Shown here: positions 55,641 to 64,000 of the stretch, in pieces
Numbering within the stretch: position 1 is the stretch's first letter
Layout: each line of letters opens with the position of its first letter
NCBI GenBank assembly: GCA_947462335.1
Contig: OX381705.1
Coordinates: forward strand, 37,471,570-37,535,569
Origin: Harmothoe impar
Taxonomy: Eukaryota; Annelida; Polychaeta; Phyllodocida; Polynoidae
Length of the DNA: 64,000 nt
Reading direction: 5' to 3'
The notes under the pieces: model-generated
What the model saw: the letters and a program-made list of their open reading frames with translations, nothing else
Told to the model about the DNA's origin: nothing
Database searches by the model: none
Translations under genes and position numbers: made by a program

Positions 55641-57764
55641 TTCCGTTTTCTTCTCCTCAGGCTTTGGTACCGGCTTCTCGGCTGGGCATTCTGCTGCAAA
55701 GTGTCCCAGGGCCTGACACCTGTAACACTTTCTAGTGGTCTTGTCCACTCTTGGCTTCGAATTCCTCCCTGCTGATTGCTGGTTTCCAGACATCAAGTCA
55801 GTCAACCTTAACAAGAGTTCTTCCATAAAACTGGGAGTTGAGGATGTAGTCGAAGGTGCGCTGGTAGCTCCTGGGGTCACAGGTGGTGTTTTCCTGTTAG
55901 CCTTCGGATAGCGCTTCGAATTCGAATTGGAATAAGATTTGCCGCTGTTCTTTTGAGCAACTGCGCCAATCTCCTCCTCCCTTCCAGAATCACCTTCCTC
56001 TGTCTCAGAGGCTGGTGGGTCTTGTACCATACTGGAAGTTCTCGAAAAAACTCTCGAATATAGCAGATGCCGTTTTCTGTCATAGTCTTCTATGGCCATG
56101 AACAAATCGGTAAGAGAAGTTCCAGCTTTCCAACTATCACATGCTGCGGTCCGTTCATCAAAATCCCTTAATCCCTCAATGAATTGCGAGAACAAATCAT
56201 CTAGGAACTGTGGGTCATCCAACTGCCATCGTGGTCTCGCCCTTTGTAAGAGAGCTTGCAATTCTAGACCAAACACACGATGAGACTCATTTGGTTTCTG
56301 AGTCCTTTTTCGAAACAACCGAAGCGGATCCTCATTACCCACATTACCGATCAGATAACTGGCGCATTCCACCAATTGGGTAAACGATCCGGCACCATGC
56401 ATCGTTCTCCATCTCGAAACAGCTAGCTTGCCGGGGCCATTTCGCAATGCCCGAAGAAGCTCGTCCAACGATTCCTGCTCTGACCACCGATTATACCTCA
56501 TATCGTCCATGAAGTCTGCAAACCAGTCCTGCCATGGCTGCCTGCCTGTGAACGGAACCGGAGTGCTTGCAGTGCGTCTAGCAGCATTGTGGTTGTCCCT
56601 GTGCAACAGAAGAGACTGCTCAATGCTCCAATCAACGATATCAGCATTATCAGCCTGTCTGCTAACACAGTCAACTCCCATCTCAGCAATGCAGGGGTTC
56701 GAATCGTAAATCAATTTCATCCCAGGGGACATTGATTCGCGTCGAGAGACTCGTCTACCTGCATTTGTAGGAGATCTCCCTGACCTCCTTGAGGGGCCAC
56801 TCGAATGCTCGTTCGGATCAGATCTCGAAGATCTATCATTCGAACCGAAACGGCTTGGTCTCTCGCGAGAGCTCGACCCGCTGGGGGGATTCGAATAGTC
56901 ATCATCGTATGACGTTGGGCGTTGTTCACGCCGTGACGACCTCTCATCCGAATCACCTGCATCAATGGTCACCCGCTTCGGTCTCCCTCCGGATGAGGTA
57001 GTAGCACCACCCCCACCAGACGCCGAGTCGTAGATGCCACCATTGACATGATCGAACCCCGAATGGCCACTTCGAGTTGACTCCTTCTCTCGTTTCAACT
57101 GTAAATCTTTCAGTTCCCGGACCAGACGATCCTTTTCTTCCATCATTGCCTTGGTTGCCTCTCGGATCGTATCATGGAGCTCGTCCGATTCTTGTACGGT
57201 CTTATCCTGACGCCGTTCAAGAACCTCAGTACGTCGCCGCAAGACATCCTGCTGATCTTCCATATGTTCCAGTTCTGCCTTTGTTGTGTCTAAGCGGTTC
57301 TGCTTCTCCATTGTTGCCCCGTCCAACTCTTCATTCTTGTTTCGGAGCTGTATTTACCGATGACTCAAGGCTTCAAACTCCGCATTCATCCTGTCCATCT
57401 CCGCAATCCTTGCTTCCTCGAATCGATTCTTCTCTTCGGCGAAGTGACGGCGTGTCACCTCTTGCCGTTGGTGTCGTTCAGCATGCAGCATGCTCATGCC
57501 CTGTGTTGGCATAGGAGCAATGTGCCTCTTCGAACCGCCAGTCTCGAACAAAGAATCCCCCAGGTTTGACCCCAGATCCTTTCGAATAGAATCAGGATTG
57601 CCTCTCCTTGGTTCTGGTGTCGAACTCGAACGGCTTGGCCCATAATGTTTCTCAAGGGCTGCTACCACCTCCGGATCCGGACTCGAAATAGGGTGAAGGG
57701 ACGCTGCACCCTTTGCCTGTTCAGCCATGTTCACCCGAACCGACTGTGCTATTCTGTGTTTCAC
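55635..57764 (-). CDS. Gag (capsid and nucleocapsid), interrupted by one TAA
   Basis: Frame open from ATG 57764 (or MAEQ at 57728) to TAG at 55635 except for TAA at 57354-57356. The N-terminal part is a charged helix or coiled coil (EKNRFEEARIAEMDRMNAEF, and after the stop EHMEDQQDVLRRRTEVLERR). It is followed by an Arg/Ser-rich linker, then a capsid-like region (FTGRQPWQDWFADFMDD, GPGKLAVSRWR, QKPNESHRVFGLELQALLQR). One zinc knuckle CYRCQALGHFAAEC (CX2CX4HX4C) is near the C-terminus, for RNA packaging. The first ATG is 21 nt past the primer binding site. Confidence 0.88.
57354..57356 (-). other. In-frame TAA within gag
   Basis: Codon directly after ALSHR. The downstream frame continues without a shift as IQLRNKNEELDG. 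Either a nonsense mutation or a leaky stop. Confidence 0.9.
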
Positions 57765-57766
57765 CC

Positions 57767-57784
57767 GAACTGGTCACGGCACCA
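57767..57784 (-). promoter_or_regulatory. Primer binding site of the 13-kb element (tRNA-His type)
   Basis: One base after the 5' LTR the minus strand reads TGGTGCCGTGACCAGTTC. The first 12 bases complement the 3' acceptor end (GTCACGGCACCA) of eukaryotic tRNA-His. The remaining bases do not match the usual T-arm. The identical 18-mer follows the LTR at 63925. Confidence 0.8.
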
Positions 57785-57785
57785 A

Positions 57786-58311
57786 TGTAGGGGTTTCGTA
57801 TACGTATAACGCGAACACAGGTTCCAAATTCGGTGTGAATGCAACAGGTTTTTATTCGATCACAGCCTCAAAAGTACACGAAGGTTTCTACTCGGTTCAC
57901 TTGGTCTTTTAACCATTCGAAGACACACAGGATTCTATCGATAGTTCGAAGTTTAGCAATACCGGACAGTCAGGCCCTGAGCCAGCATGACTGGTGCAGG
58001 AGCCAGAGTGTGGGAGGGGTGTAGGTGCCCCGATCGAAAAGGTAACGAAGGTATCGAAAGTTGTGGGTCAGAGCTCGTCCTGGGACGAACTCCCTGAAGT
58101 AGCCAACCTCGGCCTCTTATATACCCTGAGCGCGGACCAAGCAGTGTCGAAGTGGCACTCCTCCGTAGCGCCGTCTGGAGTGCCCTGCCTGGCTCCGCTA
58201 CCGGATAACCGAAAGGACATGGCGTAGGTGTTGCCACCTAGTGTCCGTTGGAGGCACTTCCCGCTCTGACTCCACGGACCTATATGTACACGTATTATTC
58301 GTGCCCCTACA
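57786..58311 (-). repeat. 5' LTR of the 13-kb element
   Basis: 526 bp, TGTAGG...CCTACA. It matches 45190-45708 except for about ten substitutions and a 7-bp length difference around 58040-58060. TATATA is present (58119-58124). Confidence 0.95.
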
Positions 58312-58564
58312 ACATCTTTCAATTTTCTAGAATCTTTAATAGTTGCTCGTTTTTCAAACTGTAAAAAGTGGCATCTCAAAAATTATCTACAGCAATTTTA
58401 ATCATTGCCACATATGTTGGATGACCCGTAGGGTGTTTCAGAACGAAGATATACAATCAATCGTAAGAAAAGTGTTGCAAAATAAGCCTTGGTCGTATTT
58501 CTACATCTAACTGTATTCGTATCTATTGTTGGTCGTAAATAAAGTTGTTGATCGTAAATTAGGG

Positions 58565-59362
58565 TAGGGGAGACCGGGGCAAAATGGACCCCGGGGCAAA
58601 ACGGACCCGATCCCTAACTCAGTTCTCAGCTATAAATTCCATATTTTTGTCAAATTGGCTCATATGATTGATAGAAGTAACATGTTTTGTTTTTTTAATT
58701 CGATGCTACCTATGGTATTCCGGATTCCATAAAGAAAAAACTGAAACTAGAGATCTTGATCTAATTTTGCAGAAATCAGTTTATAAGCTTCTGAGAATTA
58801 AAAAAGAGGTACATGTTAATGTTTTATGGCTAAAAAAATAATATTCTATAGCTAAAATATTGTGTAACATATTTCCAAAGTCATTGGAAAAAATATTACC
58901 CTTCAGTTATTTATTTTGGCAAAATCATTTTTTCACATATTTTTCATGAAGCTGGGGCAAAACGGACCCCCCCCCTCACAATCATAATTCCTATGGTGAA
59001 ACCCCATAGAAATGATCAAAACATGAAAAAATAACCATGTTTGGCCTAAAAAATGAGACATGCTTATTTGAATATGAAATTAATTCTTATAAGCCAATTT
59101 TTATTTTTGGGGTTTTGAGGAATTTTTCCTGAATTTGGGGGACATTTGATTGAAATGCATGATATTCAATGGTCATAAAAATCAATTAAAATTGAAAAAT
59201 GTTTGATAATGGTCATGCATGACAACAAAGAAATACCTAAAGAACTGAGTAATAACATAGCTAAAAGATTATGAAAAAAGATAATAATTAAAATTCAAGA
59301 AATTTCCAGGGTCCCTTTTGCCCCGCCCCAAAAACCCTTTTGCCCCGGGACTTTTAGCCCAT
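58565..59362. mobile_element. TIR-like element with GGGGCAAAA ends
   Basis: The left end GACCGGGGCAAAATGGACCC with CGGGGCAAAACGGACCC is mirrored at the right by GGGTCCCTTTTGCCCCGCCC and CCCTTTTGCCCCGGG. The interior is AT-rich with a third GGGGCAAAACGGACCCC at 58953-58969. No coding frames. It is likely a non-autonomous DNA transposon. The target duplication is unclear. Confidence 0.6.
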
Positions 59363-59478
59363 GACCTTCGTAGGTCAGAATATGTTATGCTATCCCACTA
59401 TGCTATTAATGATACTAGCACAATATTAATTATTTTCATGGATGGTATACTTCTATGCTTTGTTATGAAAAAATAAAT

Positions 59479-60112
59479 GTTTCAATTCAGGGGTTTACCT
59501 CTGAGCTATCTAGGTGTTTCATAACTTTAACAGGCTTGGTTTCATAACAGGGCTTTAACAGGGCTTTAACATGTGGCGTGCGCTGGACCGCTGGTAGGGG
59601 AGCCTGGGTCCAGTGCATTATGGGTAATGGATTACATAATAGGTAACATGTACACGTGGGGGCTTTGTCGCCCACCTGCAGGTGGTCTCCAGCCGGCTCA
59701 AGTGGCCTGGCGGTGCCATACTGATTAAGGGTGTCCAGGTTATAGCATTGTTTATGTGTTGACAGTTAATCCTTGGGGTCAACATATAGTTCACTTGTTT
59801 GTGTATAGGTGAGCGGTCGGTGCCTCGTAGTCTGGAGGGCCGACCGATACCTTTGTATAGGGGGATAAGGGTCTGCTTGTGATCTATGGATTAATTATGC
59901 ATGGGGGAAAGCTTGGCTTGGCTGAATGAGAAATAGGTATGTCTGACGTCTAGGTGTACTTTGATGGACATATGGATTGAAAACATGTATAAAGTATTGT
60001 GCGCATTACAAATAATAATAAGTATGAATATTAATAATCATAAATCATAATTATGACGTAATATGATGTAATATTACGTAATACAATTGATAAGGGGTTT
60101 TGTGGCATGACA
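59479..60112 (-). repeat. Candidate 3' LTR of the second gypsy-like element
   Basis: On the minus strand, GGGGGGTGC (purine tract, 60121-60113) is followed by TGTCATGCCACAAAACCCC, and a TG...CA boundary could lie at 59479 (plus strand TGTTTCAATTCAGG). Only one copy is in the window, so the limits are a guess. The stretch otherwise has no gene. Confidence 0.4.
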
Positions 60113-60121
60113 GCACCCCCC

Positions 60122-60738
60122 AATACAACTCCTGCACGCCCTCGTGCAGGCCGAGAAGTCGTAAAGGAAGAGTTATGTCACCCTTCAACAGTATTTGTAC
60201 AAACATTTTTTTTGTATTTTATAATTTTGTATCTATTATCTTATACTATGACTATGGCTACGTTCTTAATCACATTTTTCTAGGTAATACAGTGTTTCAT
60301 ACGTACATGTTATGCAGTGGGAAAAAAAAAGACTCAATGGTAACGTACTGGTACTATATGTCTAGCTTTCGTTCTATTTATATAGTTATACATTTTGGGA
60401 AGCATTTTTAACTTATCAATTATTTACATAATACAAGTGTGGTACAGTGGTAGTAGTAATGTGATGTACTGTTTCTATATGTCGCGCTTCCGTCCTAGAT
60501 TATAATACAAGTAATTTATACAATAGGCAGCTGTAAGAAATTAGTTTGGTATTTGACGTTGATGTACTAAGCGTTTACATAGGCCATGTGTAATACTTAG
60601 TATAGTATGATAGTACATGTAACAATAGGTATTGAGCAGTGTATTTTGTTTATGCAATGATCTCTGGCAATACTTGATTTTTTATGTCGAGGGGCAATGG
60701 AGGAAGTTCGTTCTGAGTTATCACCTTCTATATTAAAT
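60122..60738. other. Region between env-like ORF and candidate LTR
   Basis: AT-rich, no coding frame of interest. It contains a GC-rich inverted repeat CTGCACGCCCTCGTGCAGG (60132-60150) able to form a small hairpin. Confidence 0.5.
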
Positions 60739-61959
60739 TTATGTTTCATTTCCTGTCTCACTCTTTTTCATAACAATGGCTGTCAATAGTTCAGTGGTTG
60801 TCATGTCTTTTGGGTTTTTGATAAGTGACGTAGTGTTGTCACTGTCAGGGTCAATGTCAATGTTGTCTTGGATTTCTGTCGGATGTAGGGATGTAGTCAT
60901 TTCAATAGTCTTTAGGGTTAATCCAGTGGTGGTTGTGTCGTCTTTGAGGGCCGGTATGATAGAAAACCATGCCGCTGGGGGTAGTTTGATGTGGTTGGGT
61001 AGATAGTATGACTTCTGTTTTCCGTCGATGTTGAATGATATGGGGCCGTTCCATGTCATGTTTATGCGTGGATAGGGACATGACAGGGCGGATATGGCTG
61101 TCAGGGTTGGTATAAATTCATTAACGATAGAGTCATGTTCGTAGGGTAGGGATAGTAGTGGGATGGTGTGGTTGACGTGTCCTTGGTAGATCTTGAGAGT
61201 GATAGTAGGGTTGGTCTTATGTCCAGAGTTTGTCACTCCAAAGTGACGTGCTATCTTGTTTTTACACTTGAAGATGGTTTTGATAACTGCGTATATGATT
61301 AAAGCTACAAATATCAGGGCAAAAATGTTATGGGCGTCAACGTATTGGTCCAGATTAATAGTGTGATTCTCCTTGGTTTCACTCTGGGGGATGGGGTTAA
61401 TAAATTTCCAAGAAATGTTGTTGGGTCGAGCACTGACAGTCGGGATGGTCGCAAATAGTGCTCTTCCTTTGGATACGTATAATAAGTAGAAGAATCCTAC
61501 GGCGTTTAGAATGCAAGTGACAGGTACTATATAGTTCCATACAGGGCTAGCGAAGAACCTAGCTATGTTCTCCCGTACGGGTGTGTCCTGGATTGGTCGG
61601 TCTAGGATGTCTGCCGCGTTGGTGGCTTCTATTAAAATATTCCTGGTGAAGGGTTCCAGGTCAAATGTGATGTCTGATGATAGTTTGCTGATGTTTGTCA
61701 TAGATCTGATGATGGCTTGTGTATGTAGATGTGGTATGTGTATTGGGTCGTGGTGTAGGGATGATGCTGTGATGTTGAGGTTGTTTGTGAGTGCGAGTAG
61801 TATGGGTGTATTGGCCGCATGCATTAGAAAATGTGTTGAAGAAGATTCGTTACAAGGAATTTTGGTGTTTGGGAGGTACAATGAGTCAAACTGTAAGTGG
61901 CACATACATGGAACACCAATAACTGCGTAGGCCGAGGCTTTCTTAGTAGTTGGTGTCAT
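60739..61959 (-). CDS. ORF3/env-like membrane protein of the second gypsy-like element
   Basis: 406 residues starting at ATG 61959 and overlapping the end of the integrase frame by 17 nt in another frame. Two hydrophobic segments stand out: about 143-162 (YIVPVTCILNAVGFFYLLYV) and about 211-229 (IFALIFVALIIYAVIKTIF), the second followed by KCKNK. Several N-X-S/T sites suggest glycosylation. The position after integrase and the membrane segments fit an env-like third ORF as in errantivirus-type elements. There is no clear signal peptide or furin site, and it may be only the membrane-proximal part. I do not recognise a specific envelope family. Confidence 0.6.
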   Translation of the reverse strand: MTPTTKKASAYAVIGVPCMCHLQFDSLYLPNTKIPCNESSSTHFLMHAANTPILLALTNNLNITASSLHHDPIHIPHLHTQAIIRSMTNISKLSSDITFDLEPFTRNILIEATNAADILDRPIQDTPVRENIARFFASPVWNYIVPVTCILNAVGFFYLLYVSKGRALFATIPTVSARPNNISWKFINPIPQSETKENHTINLDQYVDAHNIFALIFVALIIYAVIKTIFKCKNKIARHFGVTNSGHKTNPTITLKIYQGHVNHTIPLLSLPYEHDSIVNEFIPTLTAISALSCPYPRINMTWNGPISFNIDGKQKSYYLPNHIKLPPAAWFSIIPALKDDTTTTGLTLKTIEMTTSLHPTEIQDNIDIDPDSDNTTSLIKNPKDMTTTELLTAIVMKKSETGNET

Positions 61960-62835
61960 GTGCTGACAGATGACGTGGGAGTACTCCCTGTAAAAAAGTT
62001 TTCAGTCCTGAGAACTTTTTCCATAAATCCATTCTGTCCCTGGGCCTGGAGATCCTTCCGGCTCTAGTGACATATGCTGCTGGTGTCTGTGGTTCATCTG
62101 CCTTCGCTCCTTCAGGGCCTCTATCCACAGGTTCTGGCTCGGGCACTGGTCCCAATGCTGCCTGATCATTGATCTCACCGGCAGGGTCGCTGACCCGTGG
62201 TGTCTCATTCGACTGCTTCAATAGGTGCCTCCGATTGCGTTGGTATGTGTGACCATCCTTGGTCCTTACAACATATGAACGGGGTGATGCTGGGGTGGGT
62301 GTCGCCATCACGGTGGCATTATCCCAACAGGGTTTGTGGCCAGTGGTGCGCATCCGTATCTGCTCCCCACTGTGTAAGGGTGGAAGATCCTTTGCAGCAT
62401 TGTTTTACTGATGTTCCTGAGAGGCATGCTTCGCCTCAAACATCTCCTCCACTGCTGCCGAGCTCACAACCACTGGTCTCAGCTGTCTTTCAGTGTTAGG
62501 AATCATGGACCGCAGTCTCCTGGAGTAGAGCAGCTGCGCTGGAGAGGCAAGTCCATGTACAGGGGAGGTCCTCAGCTCTAGAAGGGCCAGGTATGGATCT
62601 TTTTTGTCCTGTTGTGCTTTCTTTAGCAAGTTCTTCACAGTTTGCACCGTACGCTCAGCCAAACCATTTGACTCCGGATATGTTGGGCTTGATGTGACGT
62701 GCTCAAAACGCCATTTCGCAGCAAACTCTGCAAATTCACCACTGGAGTACTGCGGGCCATTGTCACTGATCATCCTGAGGCAGCGGCCATGGCGTGCTAG
62801 CGCTGCCTTGATTTTTGCTATCACTAATTTGGAGG
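61943..62835 (-). pseudogene. Gypsy-like integrase fragment (Mag-like group, 5' truncated by MITE)
   Basis: The readable part begins at the MITE junction (62835) with TSKLVIAKIKAALARHG. It keeps the second and third catalytic positions (ISDNGPQYSSGEF and NGLAERTVQTVKNLLKKA) and typical core sequence LELRTSPVHGLASPAQLLYS. An in-frame TAA at 62405-62407 splits it. The C-terminal domain follows in the same frame (GEQIRMRTTG, SYVVRTKDGHTYQRNRRHLL) and an acidic/proline tail. The upstream half of pol is missing from the window. Confidence 0.82.
61986..61999 (-). promoter_or_regulatory. Candidate splice acceptor for the env-like ORF
   Basis: The minus strand reads CTTTTTTACAG|GG 28 nt before the env-like ATG, a good pyrimidine-AG acceptor. 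Env mRNAs of retroviruses and errantiviruses are spliced, so this is plausible but unproven. Confidence 0.4.
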
Positions 62836-62837
62836 TA

Positions 62838-63475
62838 CAGTAAAACTTGGTTACAACGAGGTACCTACAACCACAGTAATTATCTCGTTGTAAGCAAGTG
62901 CTCGTTGTAAAAGAGGTAAGCATAGTCCCCTGAGAAAGGTAGATACAGACTTGTGAAGGCGGGGGAGGTCGGGAGGTAGTAGGGGAGCGGGCTCTGTGAT
63001 GGTCTTTACTACTTTACATAGTCTAATTTAATTCACAAAATTTTGAGAAAACATTTCAGTAAAAATAGTGAGGTGGGCAGGCTATGTCTTGGCTTCTTCC
63101 TGTGATGTGACCGGCGCAGGCATGGGGGAGAGGGGGGGCAGGTACGGACGTGTGAGGTGGGAGTGGGCAGGGGGAGGCGGGACTGGGGTGGTGGCTATGT
63201 CATGGCTTCTTGTGATGTGGCCGGCCCAGGGGTGGGAGAGAGGAGGGGGGGGGCAGGTACGGACGTGTTAGGTGGGAGTGGGCAGGGGGAGGCGGGGGGG
63301 GGGGGGGGGGTTGGCTATGTCATGGCTTCTTTCTGTGATGTGGGCATGGGAGGGGTTTCTTTTATCTTTAAATGTCACTATATTCTTACATACTGGGAGC
63401 AATTTCTGGCCTAATTACCTTGTTATAAGCAAGTATAGAATGAGTTTGGGTCGTTATAACAAAGTGTCTTTACTA
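62838..63475. mobile_element. Pogo/Tigger-like MITE inserted in the integrase
   Basis: The left end CAGTAAAACTTGGTTACAAC with CGAGG is inverted at the right as GTTATAACAAAGTGTCTTTA. TA flanks at 62836-62837 and 63476-63477. Inside, AATTACCTTGTTATAAGCAA mirrors AATTATCTCGTTGTAAGCAA, and three GGCTATGTCATGGCTTCTT-type repeats occur (63080, 63193, 63312). No transposase. The family is inferred from the CAGTA...GTTATAAC termini. Confidence 0.75.
63080..63345. repeat. About 115-bp tandem repeat within the pogo-like MITE
   Basis: Three copies of GGCTATGTCATGGCTTCTT...GTGATGTGGCCGG followed by GGGGCAGGTACGGACGTGT and GGTGGGAGTGGGCAGGGGGA. Confidence 0.8.
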
Positions 63476-63483
63476 TAGAAATG

Positions 63484-63923
63484 TGTAGGGGCTAGGGTTA
63501 TACGGGTTTGTTATATGACGAGTTCTGTTGGACGCTGTGTTGCGAACTCCGTTCGAACCCTTCAGTCCGACGGTAGGTGGCGACACCTGCCTCGGGCTTG
63601 GGGTATGGACAGAGGTCGCTATAGGCTTCCGGTCTGCGTGTGCGCGCGCAGGCTGGCTGCCTATATATACCCAGCATCTGATGGGACTCGTCGGTTACTC
63701 TGAGCCACGCTGGTGAGGAGACCCCGTGATCATTGCGGCTGATTAGCCTACTGACCCGTTCCGAACTCTATAGGGAGTTCGCACACATAGATACTGCCTG
63801 TCTAGGTTCTTGAATAAACCTATTGATTCGCAACCTGTAAACACTTGATCCGAACTGTGTTGACTTTGTTCTTTAATTGATACTCTACCAATATCATAGA
63901 GACACAAAGTATCGTTTATTACA
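63484..63923 (+). repeat. Left LTR of a third LTR retrotransposon (plus strand)
   Basis: 440 bp, TGTAGGGGCTAGGG...TTATTACA. TATATATA (63663-63670) and AATAAA (63813-63818) are placed as expected for promoter and polyadenylation signals. The start resembles the 13-kb element's LTR (TGTAGGGGC) and the same primer site follows. The rest of the element is outside the window. It begins 7 bp after the pogo-like MITE. Confidence 0.8.
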
Positions 63924-63924
63924 C

Positions 63925-63942
63925 TGGTGCCGTGACCAGTTC
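63925..63942 (+). promoter_or_regulatory. Primer binding site of the third LTR element
   Basis: TGGTGCCGTGACCAGTTC, one base after the LTR, identical to the site of the 13-kb element. The first 12 bases complement tRNA-His. Confidence 0.82.
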
Positions 63943-64000
63943 TGAGTGAAACGCAGGTTAGCCTGTGCAGTAGCACAGACCTCGTGCTCTGGACGGAGCA

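Larger units (their letters stand above)
45190..58311 (-). mobile_element. 13.1-kb Ty3/gypsy LTR retrotransposon with post-integrase accessory ORFs
   Basis: Order on the minus strand: 5' LTR (58311-57786), primer binding site, gag, pro, RT, RNase H, integrase, an about 3.5-kb accessory coding region, a 1.7-kb 3' untranslated region with GC-rich repeats, a purine tract and the 3' LTR (45708-45190). The RT, RNase H, integrase order is that of Ty3/gypsy. Usual animal gypsy elements are about 5-8 kb. The LTRs differ by roughly ten substitutions and one small indel block over about 520 bp, so the copy is not brand new. No matching target-site duplication was found. At least five in-frame stops and two unexplained frameshifts make this copy defective as read. 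Confidence 0.9.

Noticed and set aside
47844..57356. Alternative genetic code to explain in-frame stops
   Set aside because: All three stop codons would need reassignment, and the sirtuin gene in the same window uses a normal TGA stop with no internal stops.

Overview
Eukaryotic, almost certainly metazoan, nuclear DNA. The evidence is one spliced gene with GT-AG introns and long introns packed with transposable elements: a non-LTR retrotransposon, two or three Ty3/gypsy-type LTR elements, many terminal-inverted-repeat MITEs and several satellite arrays. The mix suggests a marine invertebrate (mollusc, brachiopod, echinoderm, hemichordate or cephalochordate), but the sequence does not settle which. 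I see no prokaryotic features, rRNA or tRNA genes.

Layout. 1-1.7 kb: three tandem arrays. 1.7-5.8 kb: no recognised gene. 5.83-40.36 kb (minus strand): one gene of ten coding exons encoding a SIRT3-like class I sirtuin. I reconstructed it from splice sites and codon phase; the exons sum to 927 codons including the stop. An N-terminal Ser/Thr-rich region (1 to about 95) and a complete NAD-dependent deacylase domain (about 95-374) are followed by a 552-residue low-complexity tail from one last exon. Its introns carry most of the left half of the window. Intron 8 holds a 63-77 bp tandem array and a 7-kb pyrimidine-rich tract. Intron 7 holds a 3.2-kb polypurine satellite of about 200 16-bp units. 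Intron 1 holds a LINE split by a PIF/Harbinger-type insertion, plus MITEs and long foldback repeats.

40.4-45.2 kb: presumed 5' flank of the sirtuin gene, a nested MITE, a 1.4-kb palindromic minisatellite and a local duplication. 45.19-58.31 kb (minus strand): a 13.1-kb Ty3/gypsy element with both LTRs, a tRNA-His-type primer binding site, gag, pro, RT, RNase H and an integrase with two AT-hook-like motifs. Downstream of the integrase is about 3.5 kb of extra, non-env coding sequence, including a Cys/His-rich putative nucleic-acid-binding protein. It is interrupted by in-frame stops and a few frameshifts. 58.6-59.4 kb: MITE. About 59.5-62.8 kb (minus strand): the 3' part of a second gypsy-like element, with an integrase fragment and a two-TM env-like third ORF. 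A pogo/Tigger-like MITE cuts its integrase at 62.84-63.48 kb. 63.48 kb to the end (plus strand): the left LTR and primer binding site of a third element, related to the 13-kb one, running off the window.

The most notable items are the sirtuin with its long C-terminal extension and repeat-filled introns, and the giant gypsy element with post-integrase accessory ORFs.
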